64,000 nt of DNA from Eutreptiella sp. 'Long Island Sound 2002' (GCA_964036045.1 OZ038380.1:183854185-183918184), one strand, 5' to 3'. Shown: positions 29,660-39,931, counted from the first letter of the stretch. The notes: generated by a model not told the origin, from the letters alone. Translations and numbers: made by a program.

Positions 29660-32531
29660 TGGTAGCAGAGGCTACCTGAATGTTGTTCCTTTGGTGTCCC
29701 AACCACAGCTAGCTCCCCAGTACGGCCCCGTAGACCCCGCCACCTCCGGAGACGTAACGATTACGCTGCCGTGGTGCTGTGCGAACGAGGCCTTGAGAGG
29801 AATGCCTTGCGCAAGCCCAAATTGCCCAAGAAGGGCACAAATCAGCAGCTGTGGAGGCCCAGATTACAATCAAGATCCCAGTCGAAATTGGCCATCAAGT
29901 AGCTGGAATCTCCCAGCCTACGCCGATGGTAACGCTCCGGTGGAGCTTACGGACCTGGCAGGTACTAATACTCCTTACCAATGTCCACATTTTGAGACCA
30001 TCGACGCCGACATTGACGACATTGAGATGGGTGGTCCAGGTGAGGTACCTACCTATAATCGACCAGCCAATTGGGCACAATGGGACAACCATTTGTCTTC
30101 AGAAGTGACCCGTAACCTTGAGGCGCTTGAGGCCCTTTGTCTATTAGCCACGTCTAAGCTGATAGGACAAGAAAGAATCGCCTCTGATTTTTTATTCGAA
30201 TATTTTTTCCTCCTTCAAGAAGAAATTAATACCAGGATGTGGTGGCGTTCTCAAGAAGATGACTCTTTTGCCATTTTTTTGCAGATCTGGGAGGCAAGCC
30301 CTTTTCCGAAGGAGAAAACCAAGGCACCTGTTGCCGGGCCCTCCGCCCCTCATCCCTCTGTTTCCATCCGCGACGATCTAGCCGCCGCGGTTGAGGAAGG
30401 AATTTTAGAGGCAGCCAGGCAGGCAAGCCTAGAAATTAGGGCTGAAGGAGCTCCCCAAGTGGACTCCTGGCTGCGAACCACTGAGATTAGCGGTCCGACC
30501 GCCTGCTCAGGCCCTTCAGGACACGGTATGTACTGTCCTACCGACTGCTCCTGCAGATTACAGCGAGATACTGAGCTCCAATTGCTCAAAGATCAAATGC
30601 AACTCATCATTCAAACGCTGGGAATTAAAGACCTTTTCAAGACACACATGAGGTCTGAGGGCACATCATCCGTGGAACAAACAACAGAACCGTCGGAGGA
30701 GGCGACAGAAATTTTTTCGATTGCTCCTTCGGTGGACTCTAAGACCACCGACGCAAGGATCAGCAGGACTAAGCTAAAGGAAAGGGTTACAATCTCTCGA
30801 TCTCAGAGTAGGTCGGCGAAGGCTAGGACTGAGGCTCAGAATGCCAAGCGAACTGCCTCCCGTACTGCCCTTCCTGCTGTTGATTCCAATGCAATAGCCC
30901 AGATGTTGCTCGCCCAGACCCTCGCCGGAGCTGGTGTGGCTAATGATACCGCCAAGGTGTCTGCCATTACGGCCGGTGTTGGGCTGGATTCACTTCTAAG
31001 TCCTACTTCATTGCGACTTCGTCAGGTTGCCAAGCAACCGAAGTATAATGGAAACCCCAGACGTTGGCCTCAGTTCCAACGGGAATTTAAACTGTGGGTT
31101 AAGACTCAAAAACTCCAGGATGATCAGTTCCTGATGGCCCTCTTGGACTGCCTTGAGGGAGCGCCGGCCAACACTTGGCTCAGGACCTGGAGTGATCGTG
31201 AGGATTCAAGTTCCCCCCTTACCTTTGATGACGTGTGGGAACAGTTGGAGGTACGTGGATCCCGGCTGCCAGAGGACCATTACCACCAGATGTTGAAGAA
31301 TGTTCCTTCATTCTCGCGATTAATCTTGCACGAAGTGCAAGACAAGAGACAGCGCTTCTGGAATCTCGTAGAAGAATCTGAACATTCAGGCGAAAAATTT
31401 TCCAGTGCCGAGCTGAAAAATCTGATTTTTGACAAGATCCCCTCAGAAACCGCCGCCACCCTTCGGAATAAACAATCCGAAGAAAAGGTTAAGACCTGGT
31501 GGGCGGAGGTCGATGGCTTCGATGCCTCGGCCAACAGGTTCACCGTCAGGGAAGCACTTCAAAAGTGTTCCCCCACGTCGTTTACCAAGGTGAAATTCAC
31601 TGAAAACACGTGGAAAATCAAGTTTAATGAACACGAGGATCGGGACTTGTTTGTCCAAGTCCTCAACAGGGGAGTAAGTTTCCACGGCCATCGCCTGAAG
31701 GCCAGGAACTGGGTGTTTTCGTTCACCCCGCAGGAACTGTGGGAAGAGGTTGAGCGGCTCGCTGACGCCACCAATCAAAATTTCCATGAGGGTCTTGGGG
31801 GAAACAAGAATACCCAGCAAAACACGCAAAATGGGGCCCAAAAGGGCAACAAAAAGGTGAATGACACCCGGAATGTTCAGGATCATTGTAGCATCTGCCT
31901 TCTTTTAGGTTCTACGAACCGAGCTAAGACGCATTCTACTGGTAATCACCGATGGTCTGCTTACGATCACAAGGTGATTGGTGAAAATGTCAGTAATTCG
32001 CAGAATTCAGACAGGAATGACAGACAGGTGCATGGTGCTAAGGGGGGAAAGGGTAATCCGACCCCCTCCGGTGGAAACAAAAATACTGGAGGCCCTGGCG
32101 GGTCCCAAGGCAAAGGAAATCGGACTCCATCCGGCTCCGGTGGACAGCCGAACGGCCAGACAAGTCCCAATGGCAACGCCGGAGGCGGAAATCGAAATCC
32201 AGGCCAAACCCCTCAATCCGGTACAAACAAGGGAAATGCTCCAGGATCCCAGGGTAAAGGTAAGGGAAATCCTTCGGGAACCCCCTTCTCTGGTAAGGGC
32301 AGAGGGCGTGGCGACGGTGGAGGTTCATCATCCGGCGGCCGTGGCCGTGGACGTGGAAAGGGCAACCATCGTGTGGATCAGGTCTCAGGTGCAGATCAGG
32401 TGTCCGATGCGGATCGAGATTACGTTGAAAATGCCTTGAATCCAGCAGATGATCCGTTCCAAGATGAATGGGTCGACGAATCAGGGTGTGTTCACAATGT
32501 TAAGGCAGCCACTGGAGGTCAGAACGCCTAG
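29496..32531 (+). CDS. gag: E2 Gag, starting inside the LTR
   Basis: 1011 codons. The ATG lies in the LTR, 164 bases before its end, and the frame reads on through the PBS (codons 55-58, Gly-Ser-Arg). An in-frame start further in exists, but the homologous E1 gag keeps the same long frame. A helical segment at about residues 520-680 (RRWPQFQREFKLWVK…, LLDCLEGAPANTWL) resembles Ty3/retrotransposon capsid. At 798-818 there is an unusual C-x2-C-x11-H-x4-H motif in place of a CCHC knuckle. The tail (about 850-975) is Gly/Asn/Pro-rich with RGRG repeats, suited to RNA binding. It ends UAG, followed in the same frame by pol. Confidence 0.9.
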   Translation: MDLASVVAALASVGVRVSGSNPNNNIQGDSSRACPTGLASPEPSGTLNDPGQHFHGSRGYLNVVPLVSQPQLAPQYGPVDPATSGDVTITLPWCCANEALRGMPCASPNCPRRAQISSCGGPDYNQDPSRNWPSSSWNLPAYADGNAPVELTDLAGTNTPYQCPHFETIDADIDDIEMGGPGEVPTYNRPANWAQWDNHLSSEVTRNLEALEALCLLATSKLIGQERIASDFLFEYFFLLQEEINTRMWWRSQEDDSFAIFLQIWEASPFPKEKTKAPVAGPSAPHPSVSIRDDLAAAVEEGILEAARQASLEIRAEGAPQVDSWLRTTEISGPTACSGPSGHGMYCPTDCSCRLQRDTELQLLKDQMQLIIQTLGIKDLFKTHMRSEGTSSVEQTTEPSEEATEIFSIAPSVDSKTTDARISRTKLKERVTISRSQSRSAKARTEAQNAKRTASRTALPAVDSNAIAQMLLAQTLAGAGVANDTAKVSAITAGVGLDSLLSPTSLRLRQVAKQPKYNGNPRRWPQFQREFKLWVKTQKLQDDQFLMALLDCLEGAPANTWLRTWSDREDSSSPLTFDDVWEQLEVRGSRLPEDHYHQMLKNVPSFSRLILHEVQDKRQRFWNLVEESEHSGEKFSSAELKNLIFDKIPSETAATLRNKQSEEKVKTWWAEVDGFDASANRFTVREALQKCSPTSFTKVKFTENTWKIKFNEHEDRDLFVQVLNRGVSFHGHRLKARNWVFSFTPQELWEEVERLADATNQNFHEGLGGNKNTQQNTQNGAQKGNKKVNDTRNVQDHCSICLLLGSTNRAKTHSTGNHRWSAYDHKVIGENVSNSQNSDRNDRQVHGAKGGKGNPTPSGGNKNTGGPGGSQGKGNRTPSGSGGQPNGQTSPNGNAGGGNRNPGQTPQSGTNKGNAPGSQGKGKGNPSGTPFSGKGRGRGDGGGSSSGGRGRGRGKGNHRVDQVSGADQVSDADRDYVENALNPADDPFQDEWVDESGCVHNVKAATGGQNA
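29660..29671 (+). other. E2 primer-binding site, initiator tRNA-Met type
   Basis: TGGTAGCAGAGG immediately follows the LTR's final CA and lies within the gag reading frame. Confidence 0.92.
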
Positions 32532-32566
32532 GGGGGCCACGAAAATCGCCCCTCCCCAGGCGATTT
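32529..32566 (+). promoter_or_regulatory. Candidate UAG readthrough signal between E2 gag and pol
   Basis: The gag stop is UAG followed by GGGGG. Eleven bases after it comes an 8-bp perfect stem AAATCGCC/GGCGATTT (32543-32550 and 32559-32566) with loop CCTCCCCA. The C-rich loop could pair with the G run after the stop, giving a pseudoknot-like fold. Murine leukemia virus uses a UAG-G plus pseudoknot for gag-pol readthrough; the likeness is in layout, not proven function. E1 has the identical sequence (42744-42781). Confidence 0.6.
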
Positions 32567-35500
32567 CAGGCATGATCCCCAGATTCCAGATCGACCATTA
32601 CTTGATGTAGGGTCGCTTGTCTCCTCTCCCCTGGATCCGGCAGCGGATCCTTCTGTTGTAGTGGACGAGGTTGGTGTACAGTCCAAGCACAGGGCCCGTC
32701 AGTTTGTCACAAAGCTGTGGGTCTCTGATTGCAAGGGAAATTTCCACCTCGCCACTTGTTTGTGTGACAATGGATCAGAGGTAAATCTCCAATCCAATTC
32801 ATTCTTACCCGACGACTGCGTGTTTGAATCGCCTCATCCTGTTACCCTCGAGGGAGTTTCTGGACATTCTCTCGCAGGTGGGCAACGCGGTTGTTATATA
32901 TCAACTCATTTGGTCGCTCAAGACCTTTGGGAAGAGCAAAATGTGGAAGAAGTTGTCCTTAAGGATGACTACTTCTATCGTGCCGACATAAAGTATGACC
33001 TTTATTTGGGCCATCCTTGGCTTCGCAAGAACAGGGTAGCGCCCGTAGGTCATCGGCGTTGTTTTTTGCTGGAGTCAGGTCCCTTGGAGCGTCCTGAATT
33101 TCGTTTTTTGCACGCAGGGTTTAAAAGTGCAGAAGAATTTTTGGAGCAAAAAGTTACATCAAAATTTGGCGAAGATGTCACCATTGCAGAGGTGAATGGG
33201 AGTGCCGATTACTCCCGAGAGTTAGAATGTCTTCGTAGGGACTCCCAGCCACGACGCCCTTCGCGCTGGCACTCTTCATCCTACAGAGTTGTCGACAAAT
33301 GGCGCGATGCAATTTGTGAATACTTTCATGAACATCATTCCTTTTGGCCACAGTATGATGCCTTTGCTAACCGTGAGAACAAGCGCTTTGACAAGCACTT
33401 TAGCGACGCTTGGACCCATAAATGGGACAAGAAGTTGTGGATCAATCCTCCGTTTCACTTAATCCAGCAGGTCATCCACAAAATCAAGCAAGATAAAACC
33501 CAGGCAATTTTAGTTGTGCCCTTGTGGGACGACAAGCCTTGGTTTCAGGAATTACAAGACATTTGTGTAGATTACATCGAACTTCCCAGGAAGATTAAGC
33601 TGTATGCCAGGGACGACACAGGTCCCCTGCCACAGCGGTCCTGGAGTTCGCTTGCATTCCTGGTGGATGGAAAGCTTTCTGACTCTAATTCTGCTGATTC
33701 TAGTACAGATTCCTGTGTTGGGTCTGAATCTGAGGTTGAGCGTGGTACTGATGATGAATCTATTTTTTCTGATTTTTGTCCGTCAGATACCCAAGGTGAT
33801 TCAACGTCCAATGGATCCGCCTCGTCTCCCTCTTCCCCAATACGATCGACATCGAAAAGAATCTTCAGTGCACGGGCGAAGAAAAATTCCAAATCGCGCC
33901 GCAAATTCAGAGTTTTTTATGAAAAACCCCCTGTGGAAGCTTTCATGGATCCTTTCGAGGAGCTGGATCACGAAGAGAATCTCTGGGATTTCGACACACG
34001 ACCCACCTATCTTCAAGAGGCAGTTGATACGGACCTGTTTAGGGACATCCGTAAGAAGATTCTTCCTGCCAAAACCGAAGAAGTCGCCAAAGTTTTTTCG
34101 ACAGTAATTCCTGGCGATCAGGTGGACACTGAATTGTGTTCCAAGTCAAGAGAAAAGATTTTTGAGGAACGGAAGGACACAACCCTTTCAGGAAAGTTGA
34201 TCAAAGACCCCCCTGTCCGTGGACAGTTCGGTGAAGCCTTCATCGAGCTTCGTGAAGGGTACAAGGCAAAAAAACAGCGCCCTTATGAAAATCATGGACA
34301 CAAACATGAGATACTCAGAAAAATCATCGAGAGAAATCTCAGGGAATTTGGTTGGCTTGAGGGTTGTATGACCAGCGAATGGTGCTGTGCACCCTTCACA
34401 GTCCCGAAGCCGCCGCCTGCAGACCAGAACACTATTGATGGTTGGCGAATGGTGGTTGATTTTCGCAATCTCAACGCCGAAACCAAGGCGGATTCGCACC
34501 CCCTGCCCCTCATTGAGGAGGAAATCGCCAAGAGGGCGAGAGGTCGTTTGTTTTCTGTGCTGGATCTCCGTCACGGCTTTCACCAAATGCCGTTGAGGAA
34601 GGACAGCCGACCTCTCACCTGTATGTGCACGCCATGTGGCCCAGTCCAGTGGACGGTCATGCCCATGGGCCTGAAGAACGCCCCCTCATTCTTTCATAGA
34701 ATGATGGAAGATGTGCTTTTTACAGCCCATCCTGAGCTTCGTGCCTTCGTGAGTGTGTACATAGATGACATAATCATCGCGACAGAAGGGGAGGGACTGA
34801 CCGAAGCCGAGCTGGTGGCCCTACATGAGAAGCAGCTGAACCAAGTTTTGGACATTCTTGACGCCAATCAGCTGATTTGTGGGCCAAAGAAGGGAAAATT
34901 ATTTTTAAAATCAGTCGAATTTTGTGGTTCTCTCCTAGAGAATGGCACCCGACGACCCAGTCCAGGGAAGCTCGTCGCTATTCAGAAGTGGAAGCGCCCT
35001 GAGACGATCACGGAGTTGAGAGGATTCCTGGGTTGTTGCAATTTTTACCACACTTTTGTGCCGAATTATGCCAAATTTGCTGCCCCCCTCACTGAATTGT
35101 TGAAGGTAGGGAGAGATGCGGGCAAGGCAGGTTCAAAGGTTCGTGTCAAGTGGAATGACGAGTGCGAGGAGGCCTTCCATCACTTGAAGGCGGCCCTCTG
35201 TGAAGTCGCCACGTTGCATGTGCCCCAATTTGACCGACCCTTCTACATTAGAACCGACGCTTCTAGGTACGCGATCGGAGCTGTTCTTGAACAGGTTGAT
35301 GAGGCCACCGGCGATCATTACCCTCTTGCATTTTGGTCTCGGAAGCTAGCCCCACGCCAAATGCAATGGTCGCCGCGTGAGCAGGAAACCTACGCCATAA
35401 TCTGTGCTTTAAAGAAGTACCAATCGTGGGTCGGCACCAATCGAGTCGAGGTCCTGACGGATCATCGATCTCTGGAGTATTGGGCCACCGAACACATTGA

Positions 35501-37715
35501 TACTGTCGCGAGCCCAGCTGGTCGACGGGCCAGATGGCACGAATTTCTCAGTCTGTTTGACCTCCATGTGTCGTATTTGCCTGGAAAACATAACACGGTA
35601 GCGGATGCTCTGAGCCGATGGGCTTACCCCGCCTCAGAGGGGCTGCAAAGTACCAACATTCACGGTACGGAGCAGGACCGCCATGTAATCATCGAATGGG
35701 ATCAGGAAGAAAAGAAACTCACTCGACGTGCATGCATGCAGTGCGCTGTTAAACAGCACGCATTGCCGTGTCACGACATCACGGCCATCTCAGATCCGGC
35801 GCATGCTCATGAGATCTGCACCAAAACACTGAAAGTCGTGGAGAAAGTCACCGATCCCTCCTCAGGGAGTGTGAAACGGTTTGACTATAACCGACGAGTA
35901 AGTCGATTTCGGTTGATCCAGGGCATTAAGCGTCAAGATCCGGCCAAAACTCCACCCCTGCCTAAAGATTCCCTGATAATCCGTGACTGGACGTCCGATT
36001 ACCTGCAGGATCCCATGTTTAAAGAGGTCTTTGGAAATCTCAAATCCAAAGATGCTCACAAGGATGGGATTTTTCCTGAGTACTCGTTGGATGGGGGGAA
36101 GCTGTGGATGGAGGGTAAATTGTGTGTGCCAGACGCCCTAGCCCCCCGAGTGTTAAACTGGTGGCACAAATGGGAGTCCCCCCATGCACATGGCCGTCGA
36201 CTGTGGTCGATGATTAAACATAGGTTGTTTGGCTCACGGCTATATACTCACTGCATGAAAGTAGCCGCCGGATGCGCCCAATGTGCTGTCTCGACGCCCC
36301 CCAGCGCGAAGAAGCACGGCCATCTGAGGCCTCATCCTATTCCGGAGCGCCTCTTTAACAGAGTCACCAGTGATTTCTTCTATCTCGGTGAACTCGATGA
36401 CGAAGAGTGCCATTGGACTAACAAAAAAGTCAATGGAGTGCTCCTTATTCAGTGCCGTCATTCCGGCTACATTCAAGTGTTGCCTTGCAACATTGAGTCG
36501 ATGACTGGCAAGGCTGCCGCCAAATGGTGCGCGCAGACCTGGATGGGAGGTTGGGACGTCCCATCCGAGGTGGTGACGGATTCAGGCAAAGAGTACACCT
36601 CCGAATGGTGGAGAGAATTATGTGCTCGCCTTGGAATCCACCACCTGCGATGTGAAATCCACTCGCATCGAGCGCTGCCTGGCGAAAGAGCCGGCCGCTC
36701 AATAATAAATATGCTTCGTAAGGAGCTCGCGAGTGAAAAGGATTTCCATTGGATGGAAGTTCTCTTCGCATTGCTTCGCCGGTACCACAACACGCCTTTG
36801 TATCATGGCCTTTCTCCAAATGAAATTGTCTCTGGACGAAAGAAGTGTTGGTGGAACATGCCGTTGAATAATCCTCGCCCCTGTAAAGATGCTTCGCTGT
36901 TTTTGGACGAAGTCCAACGAGCAGATAAAACTGTGTCGAAATTAATCGAGAAGCATCAAGCTGACTGGCTTTGGGTTCAAAATCAAGGTCGAAAAAACCC
37001 CCACAATTTTGAAGTCGATGATCGAGTTTGGCTTCGAAAATCCGAAACCACTCTGGACGGAGATGACAAGCTTCTTCCCTTGTGGGAGGGGCCATTCGCT
37101 GTTACAGCGCGTCTTGGTGAGAACAGGTGGAGGATTCGTGTGGATGTCAGCAGGGAAATTGACGTTTCGGGCGATCGCCTCAAGAGAGAGATCCCCTCCC
37201 CCAAGGATCCGGTTAAACCCCTTTTTTGGACTGCGAAATTTTTGTCTGATCGGGTCATCGAAGGGGGAAAGTACGAACTCAAGAGGATTGTTGAAGCAAG
37301 ACGTGACGCCAAGGGCGAATGGGAATTTCTGTGTGAGTGGAGGGGCTTTGATTCCAGTCACAACAACTGGGAACCAGCCCAATCTTTTGTCCATGGGTAC
37401 ACCAAGGGGTTCATCGACTTCCTCAAGAGGCACCCCGAAATTGGAGTACTCCTGACAGACTGTCTGTCGAAACCAGACAGACAAGTGGAGAGCGACGGAA
37501 AACGACCTGTGGTGAATCGAGATCCAGCCTTTTACGGCCCTCAGCAGCCACATTCCAGGGCTGATCCGTCGATCCCCCCTCCTGCGGTCAGGCCAGCCCA
37601 GGAGCCAAATGAGGACCAAGCTTCGAGTTCGGCCGCTGATTTGCAGCGCCCAAGCCGTACGAGGGCCAGGCCAGACAGGTTGGTGGTCACATGTATTCGT
37701 GCTTGGCCGAATTGA
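32532..37715 (+). CDS. pol: E2 Pol: protease, Dam-like domain, RT, RNase H, integrase, chromodomain
   Basis: The frame is open from just after the gag UAG, with no ATG near its start, so it is probably made as Gag-Pol. Counting from the GTG at 32661 (1684 codons): protease-like domain with DNGS (Asp 36) instead of D-S/T-G and YDLYLGHPWL near 112; Dam-like methyltransferase domain at about 205-340 with DAFAN, WINPPF (262-265), ILVVPLW and a closing FLVDG; RT with YIDD near 700-703; RNase H near 864; integrase with HH-CC (about 1168-1212) and D, D, E (about 1238, 1307, 1342); chromodomain at about 1538-1595 (YELKRIVEARRD … WRGFDSSHNNWEP). No stop or shift is present. Confidence 0.93.
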   Translation, partial: GGHENRPSPGDFRHDPQIPDRPLLDVGSLVSSPLDPAADPSVVVDEVGVQSKHRARQFVTKLWVSDCKGNFHLATCLCDNGSEVNLQSNSFLPDDCVFESPHPVTLEGVSGHSLAGGQRGCYISTHLVAQDLWEEQNVEEVVLKDDYFYRADIKYDLYLGHPWLRKNRVAPVGHRRCFLLESGPLERPEFRFLHAGFKSAEEFLEQKVTSKFGEDVTIAEVNGSADYSRELECLRRDSQPRRPSRWHSSSYRVVDKWRDAICEYFHEHHSFWPQYDAFANRENKRFDKHFSDAWTHKWDKKLWINPPFHLIQQVIHKIKQDKTQAILVVPLWDDKPWFQELQDICVDYIELPRKIKLYARDDTGPLPQRSWSSLAFLVDGKLSDSNSADSSTDSCVGSESEVERGTDDESIFSDFCPSDTQGDSTSNGSASSPSSPIRSTSKRIFSARAKKNSKSRRKFRVFYEKPPVEAFMDPFEELDHEENLWDFDTRPTYLQEAVDTDLFRDIRKKILPAKTEEVAKVFSTVIPGDQVDTELCSKSREKIFEERKDTTLSGKLIKDPPVRGQFGEAFIELREGYKAKKQRPYENHGHKHEILRKIIERNLREFGWLEGCMTSEWCCAPFTVPKPPPADQNTIDGWRMVVDFRNLNAETKADSHPLPLIEEEIAKRARGRLFSVLDLRHGFHQMPLRKDSRPLTCMCTPCGPVQWTVMPMGLKNAPSFFHRMMEDVLFTAHPELRAFVSVYIDDIIIATEGEGLTEAELVALHEKQLNQVLDILDANQLICGPKKGKLFLKSVEFCGSLLENGTRRPSPGKLVAIQKWKRPETITELRGFLGCCNFYHTFVPNYAKFAAPLTELLKVGRDAGKAGSKVRVKWNDECEEAFHHLKAALCEVATLHVPQFDRPFYIRTDASRYAIGAVLEQVDEATGDHYPLAFWSRKLAPRQMQWSPREQETYAIICALKKYQSWVGTNRVEVLTDHRSLEYWATEHIDTVASPAGRRARWHEFLSLFDLHVSYLPGKHNTVADALSRWAYPASEGLQSTNIHGTEQDRHVIIEWDQEEKKLTRRACMQCAVKQHALPCHDITAISDPAHAHEICTKTLKVVEKVTDPSSGSVKRFDYNRRVSRFRLIQGIKRQDPAKTPPLPKDSLIIRDWTSDYLQDPMFKEVFGNLKSKDAHKDGIFPEYSLDGGKLWMEGKLCVPDALAPRVLNWWHKWESPHAHGRRLWSMIKHRLFGSRLYTHCMKVAAGCAQCAVSTPPSAKKHGHLRPHPIPERLFNRVTSDFFYLGELDDEECHWTNKKVNGVLLIQCRHSGYIQVLPCNIESMTGKAAAKWCAQTWMGGWDVPSEVVTDSGKEYTSEWWRELCARLGIHHLRCEIHSHRALPGERAGRSIINMLRKELASEKDFHWMEVLFALLRRYHNTPLYHGLSPNEIVSGRKKCWWNMPLNNPRPCKDASLFLDEVQRADKTVSKLIEKHQADWLWVQNQGRKNPHNFEVDDRVWLRKSETTLDGDDKLLPLWEGPFAVTARLGENRWRIRVDVSREIDVSGDRLKREIPSPKDPVKPLFWTAKFLSDRVIEGGKYELKRIVEARRDAKGEWEFLCEWRGFDSSHNNWEPAQSFVHGYTKGFIDFLKRHPEIGVLLTDCLSKPDRQVESDGKRPVVNRDPAFYGPQQPHSRADPSIPPPAVRPAQEPNEDQASSSAADLQRPSRTRARPDRLVVTCIRAWPN

Positions 37716-39384
37716 GAAAGCCATCTCACCACATTCTGCTCAATCCACTGTTCATTCTTTCTGTTTATGTCATGATGTGGAGAACTGCGAATGTTTGATA
37801 ATTTGACGTCAATCAACCAATTTTTCTTTGGTCTCCGTTCGGTAGTGTATCGAGAGTCGAAAACCGATAGCCACGGAGTGTGCTGCCGTGTTCAGAAAAA
37901 ACCAAACTCAGGCTTAATTCAGGCAGATTCGGGGTAATCTTGTCTCTGTTGGTCTGTGCATCTTTGGAATTTGGCTACTCGTGCAGATGGAAGCAAATGT
38001 ACATAATCAAAACGCTGGCCAGCGACAGTCGCCCCTTTCAGCGACATTCACCCCTACAGGCACCCCCTGTAGTACTGGCTGCACCAGATGCGACGCCAGG
38101 AACTCAGATCTTACCTTCATTTGCTGTGATGCTGAAGCCAAAGTCCAGATTCAGATCCAGATTCCTCAAATTTACCTTGAATTGCTCAGGTTTGTCCATC
38201 ATTCTGCCACTGTTGTGCAAAAGCCAGACGTCAATTGTTCAGACAATCTTCATCTAGGAGCTCTAGGGACTTCTAACAGCAACCTCTGAAGTCCGTAAGC
38301 TTCGTTGTATTTTTGGCACACGCCAATGTGAGCTCAATCCGACCTGAAACTGTCGAAAATGGTGAATCCAAGTGTCTTGTGGGACTTCATCGAAAGATTG
38401 GCCTTGTCCAAGTCGATTGACACCACCGCCACTGTAAATTCGGTGTCTCTCAGTTATATACTGTCAGTAAAGCGCCTTCAGCGAACCTTCGGCGCGTTAC
38501 ATGCCAAGGATCCAGGGCCAGCATGTCCCATCATGATGCATCATCACATGATCCAGATTTTCATGGAATCTGTTGGATGCTCGCGAACCAACGTGCCGGA
38601 AAGCACAATTGAGCTGAATAAACGACAATATATATTAACTTTAGTCTAAACGAATGTGTTAGTAGTTTCAGTTCTAGACATGCCGCTTCATTTCACCTTC
38701 ATCTTAGGGAATTTGCTGATTTTAGGACAATTCAGATTGATTTCCTTGTCATCTCCCCACATTCCTCGAAAGATCTGTTTAGATCTAAGTGCACAGAAGA
38801 ACTTCCACACCTTCGGTGGTTCACTTAGGATCTGTAGACTGCATTTGTATTTGTTTTACCTCTCTGTGATTGTTTAATCTCCTTCATCTCTGCCCAAATT
38901 CAATCTCATTTTGCTGAATCCTGTGATCATCCGCCAGATGCGCCGAATCTGAAGCACATGCTGCACTTTTCAGAACGAGAAAAGCGGGAATAACACGATG
39001 TAGAGTTCGGAGAGGACACCGTAGCGTGCCCGCGACAGCGAAACTGTGCCAGAGCGCTGAGATGTCACTCCATTTCTTGATCCCCCCACTCAATCCACCA
39101 ATAATCTACCTCATTCTCAACCAATGCATGGTTTGGTATCGATTCTCGATACGTTTACATGCTTTTTAGCCCTTAACCTAATGTTTTACTGCACGGAGGA
39201 CTGTTCGTCACTTCTCATTCTGTCTCATTTCAGGTTCATCCAGCCTGATTCAGTGCCAATTCAGCCCAAATCAGGTCAGATCAAGCAGATTTCGCCCCAT
39301 CGAGGCTACATTTCTATTTTTTTTTCTGGGACTTACCCGCACTACGTTTTTCGTTGACGTAGCGACACACCCCAGTGTGTTTTT
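37716..39384 (+). other. E2 3' untranslated region
   Basis: About 1.7 kb without a convincing gene. Visible features: AATAAA at 38617-38622, a perfect hairpin GTATCGA-TTC-TCGATAC (39136-39152), and a local 19-base duplication near 38028 (repeat of the cagcgaca motif) absent from E0. A 96-codon frame at 38359-38649 is shared with E0 and partly with E1. Confidence 0.65.
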
Positions 39385-39394
39385 GGAGGGGGAG
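39385..39394 (+). other. E2 polypurine tract
   Basis: GGAGGGGGAG immediately upstream of the 3' LTR (TGTAAG at 39395). Confidence 0.88.
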
Positions 39395-39926
39395 TGTAAG
39401 TGCGGCTAGCCCCATCTGCTCAGATTTTCAGACATTCTGCCCAGATTGGCTACATTTTGGTCATTTTCTTTGCTTCGGCGGAATCGCCGCCTCGCAGCTC
39501 AGTCACAGGATATTTCCTATATATTTCTGATATGCCGGATTTGATTCCGCGGTCCATTTCCCGTAAATCCGCCGCGTTCCGCTATTTTAGCTGGAATCGC
39601 CATTTGCCGCTGACGCGCGCTCGCGGGCCAGATCGGCCAAACATTTTTACAGAATTGGATTATTTAAATCTTTTCAGACAGTTTTGGACACTCAGATGTA
39701 TTTAGAATAATTCGCATCAATTTTCTTCATAGACTGGGATTTTCTGCCGGACCACAATCAGCATGGACCTTGCTTCAGTTGTTGCTGCTCTCGCCTCCGT
39801 TGGTGTCCGAGTATCCGGTTCTACCCCCAATAACAACATCCAGGGAGACTCCTCGCGTGCCTGCCCCACTGGTCTTGCCGGCCCCGAGCCCTCCGGCACC
39901 CTCAACGACCCAGGGCAGCACTTTCA
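39395..39926 (+). repeat. E2 3' LTR (532 bp)
   Basis: Same length and ends as the 5' LTR. Differences from it: C for T in GGAATYGCC, G for A in TTACAKAAT, C for G in AGASTGGG, two in the GGTTC…CCCC stretch, and G for A in GCCRGCCC. The next bases are the ctcac duplication. Confidence 0.95.
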
Positions 39927-39931
39927 CTCAC
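39927..39931. repeat. E2 target-site duplication, right copy (ctcac)
   Basis: Matches 29123-29127. Confidence 0.93.

Larger units (their letters stand above)
29128..39926 (+). mobile_element. E2: complete Ty3/gypsy LTR retrotransposon, family A
   Basis: A 10,799-bp element with 532-bp LTRs (29128-29659 and 39395-39926; about six differences, 98.9% identity), TSD ctcac, PBS, an intact gag, an in-frame UAG, an intact pol, and a PPT. All parts needed for autonomous movement appear to be present and open. It is inserted antisense into E1, a closely related copy. Confidence 0.96.
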
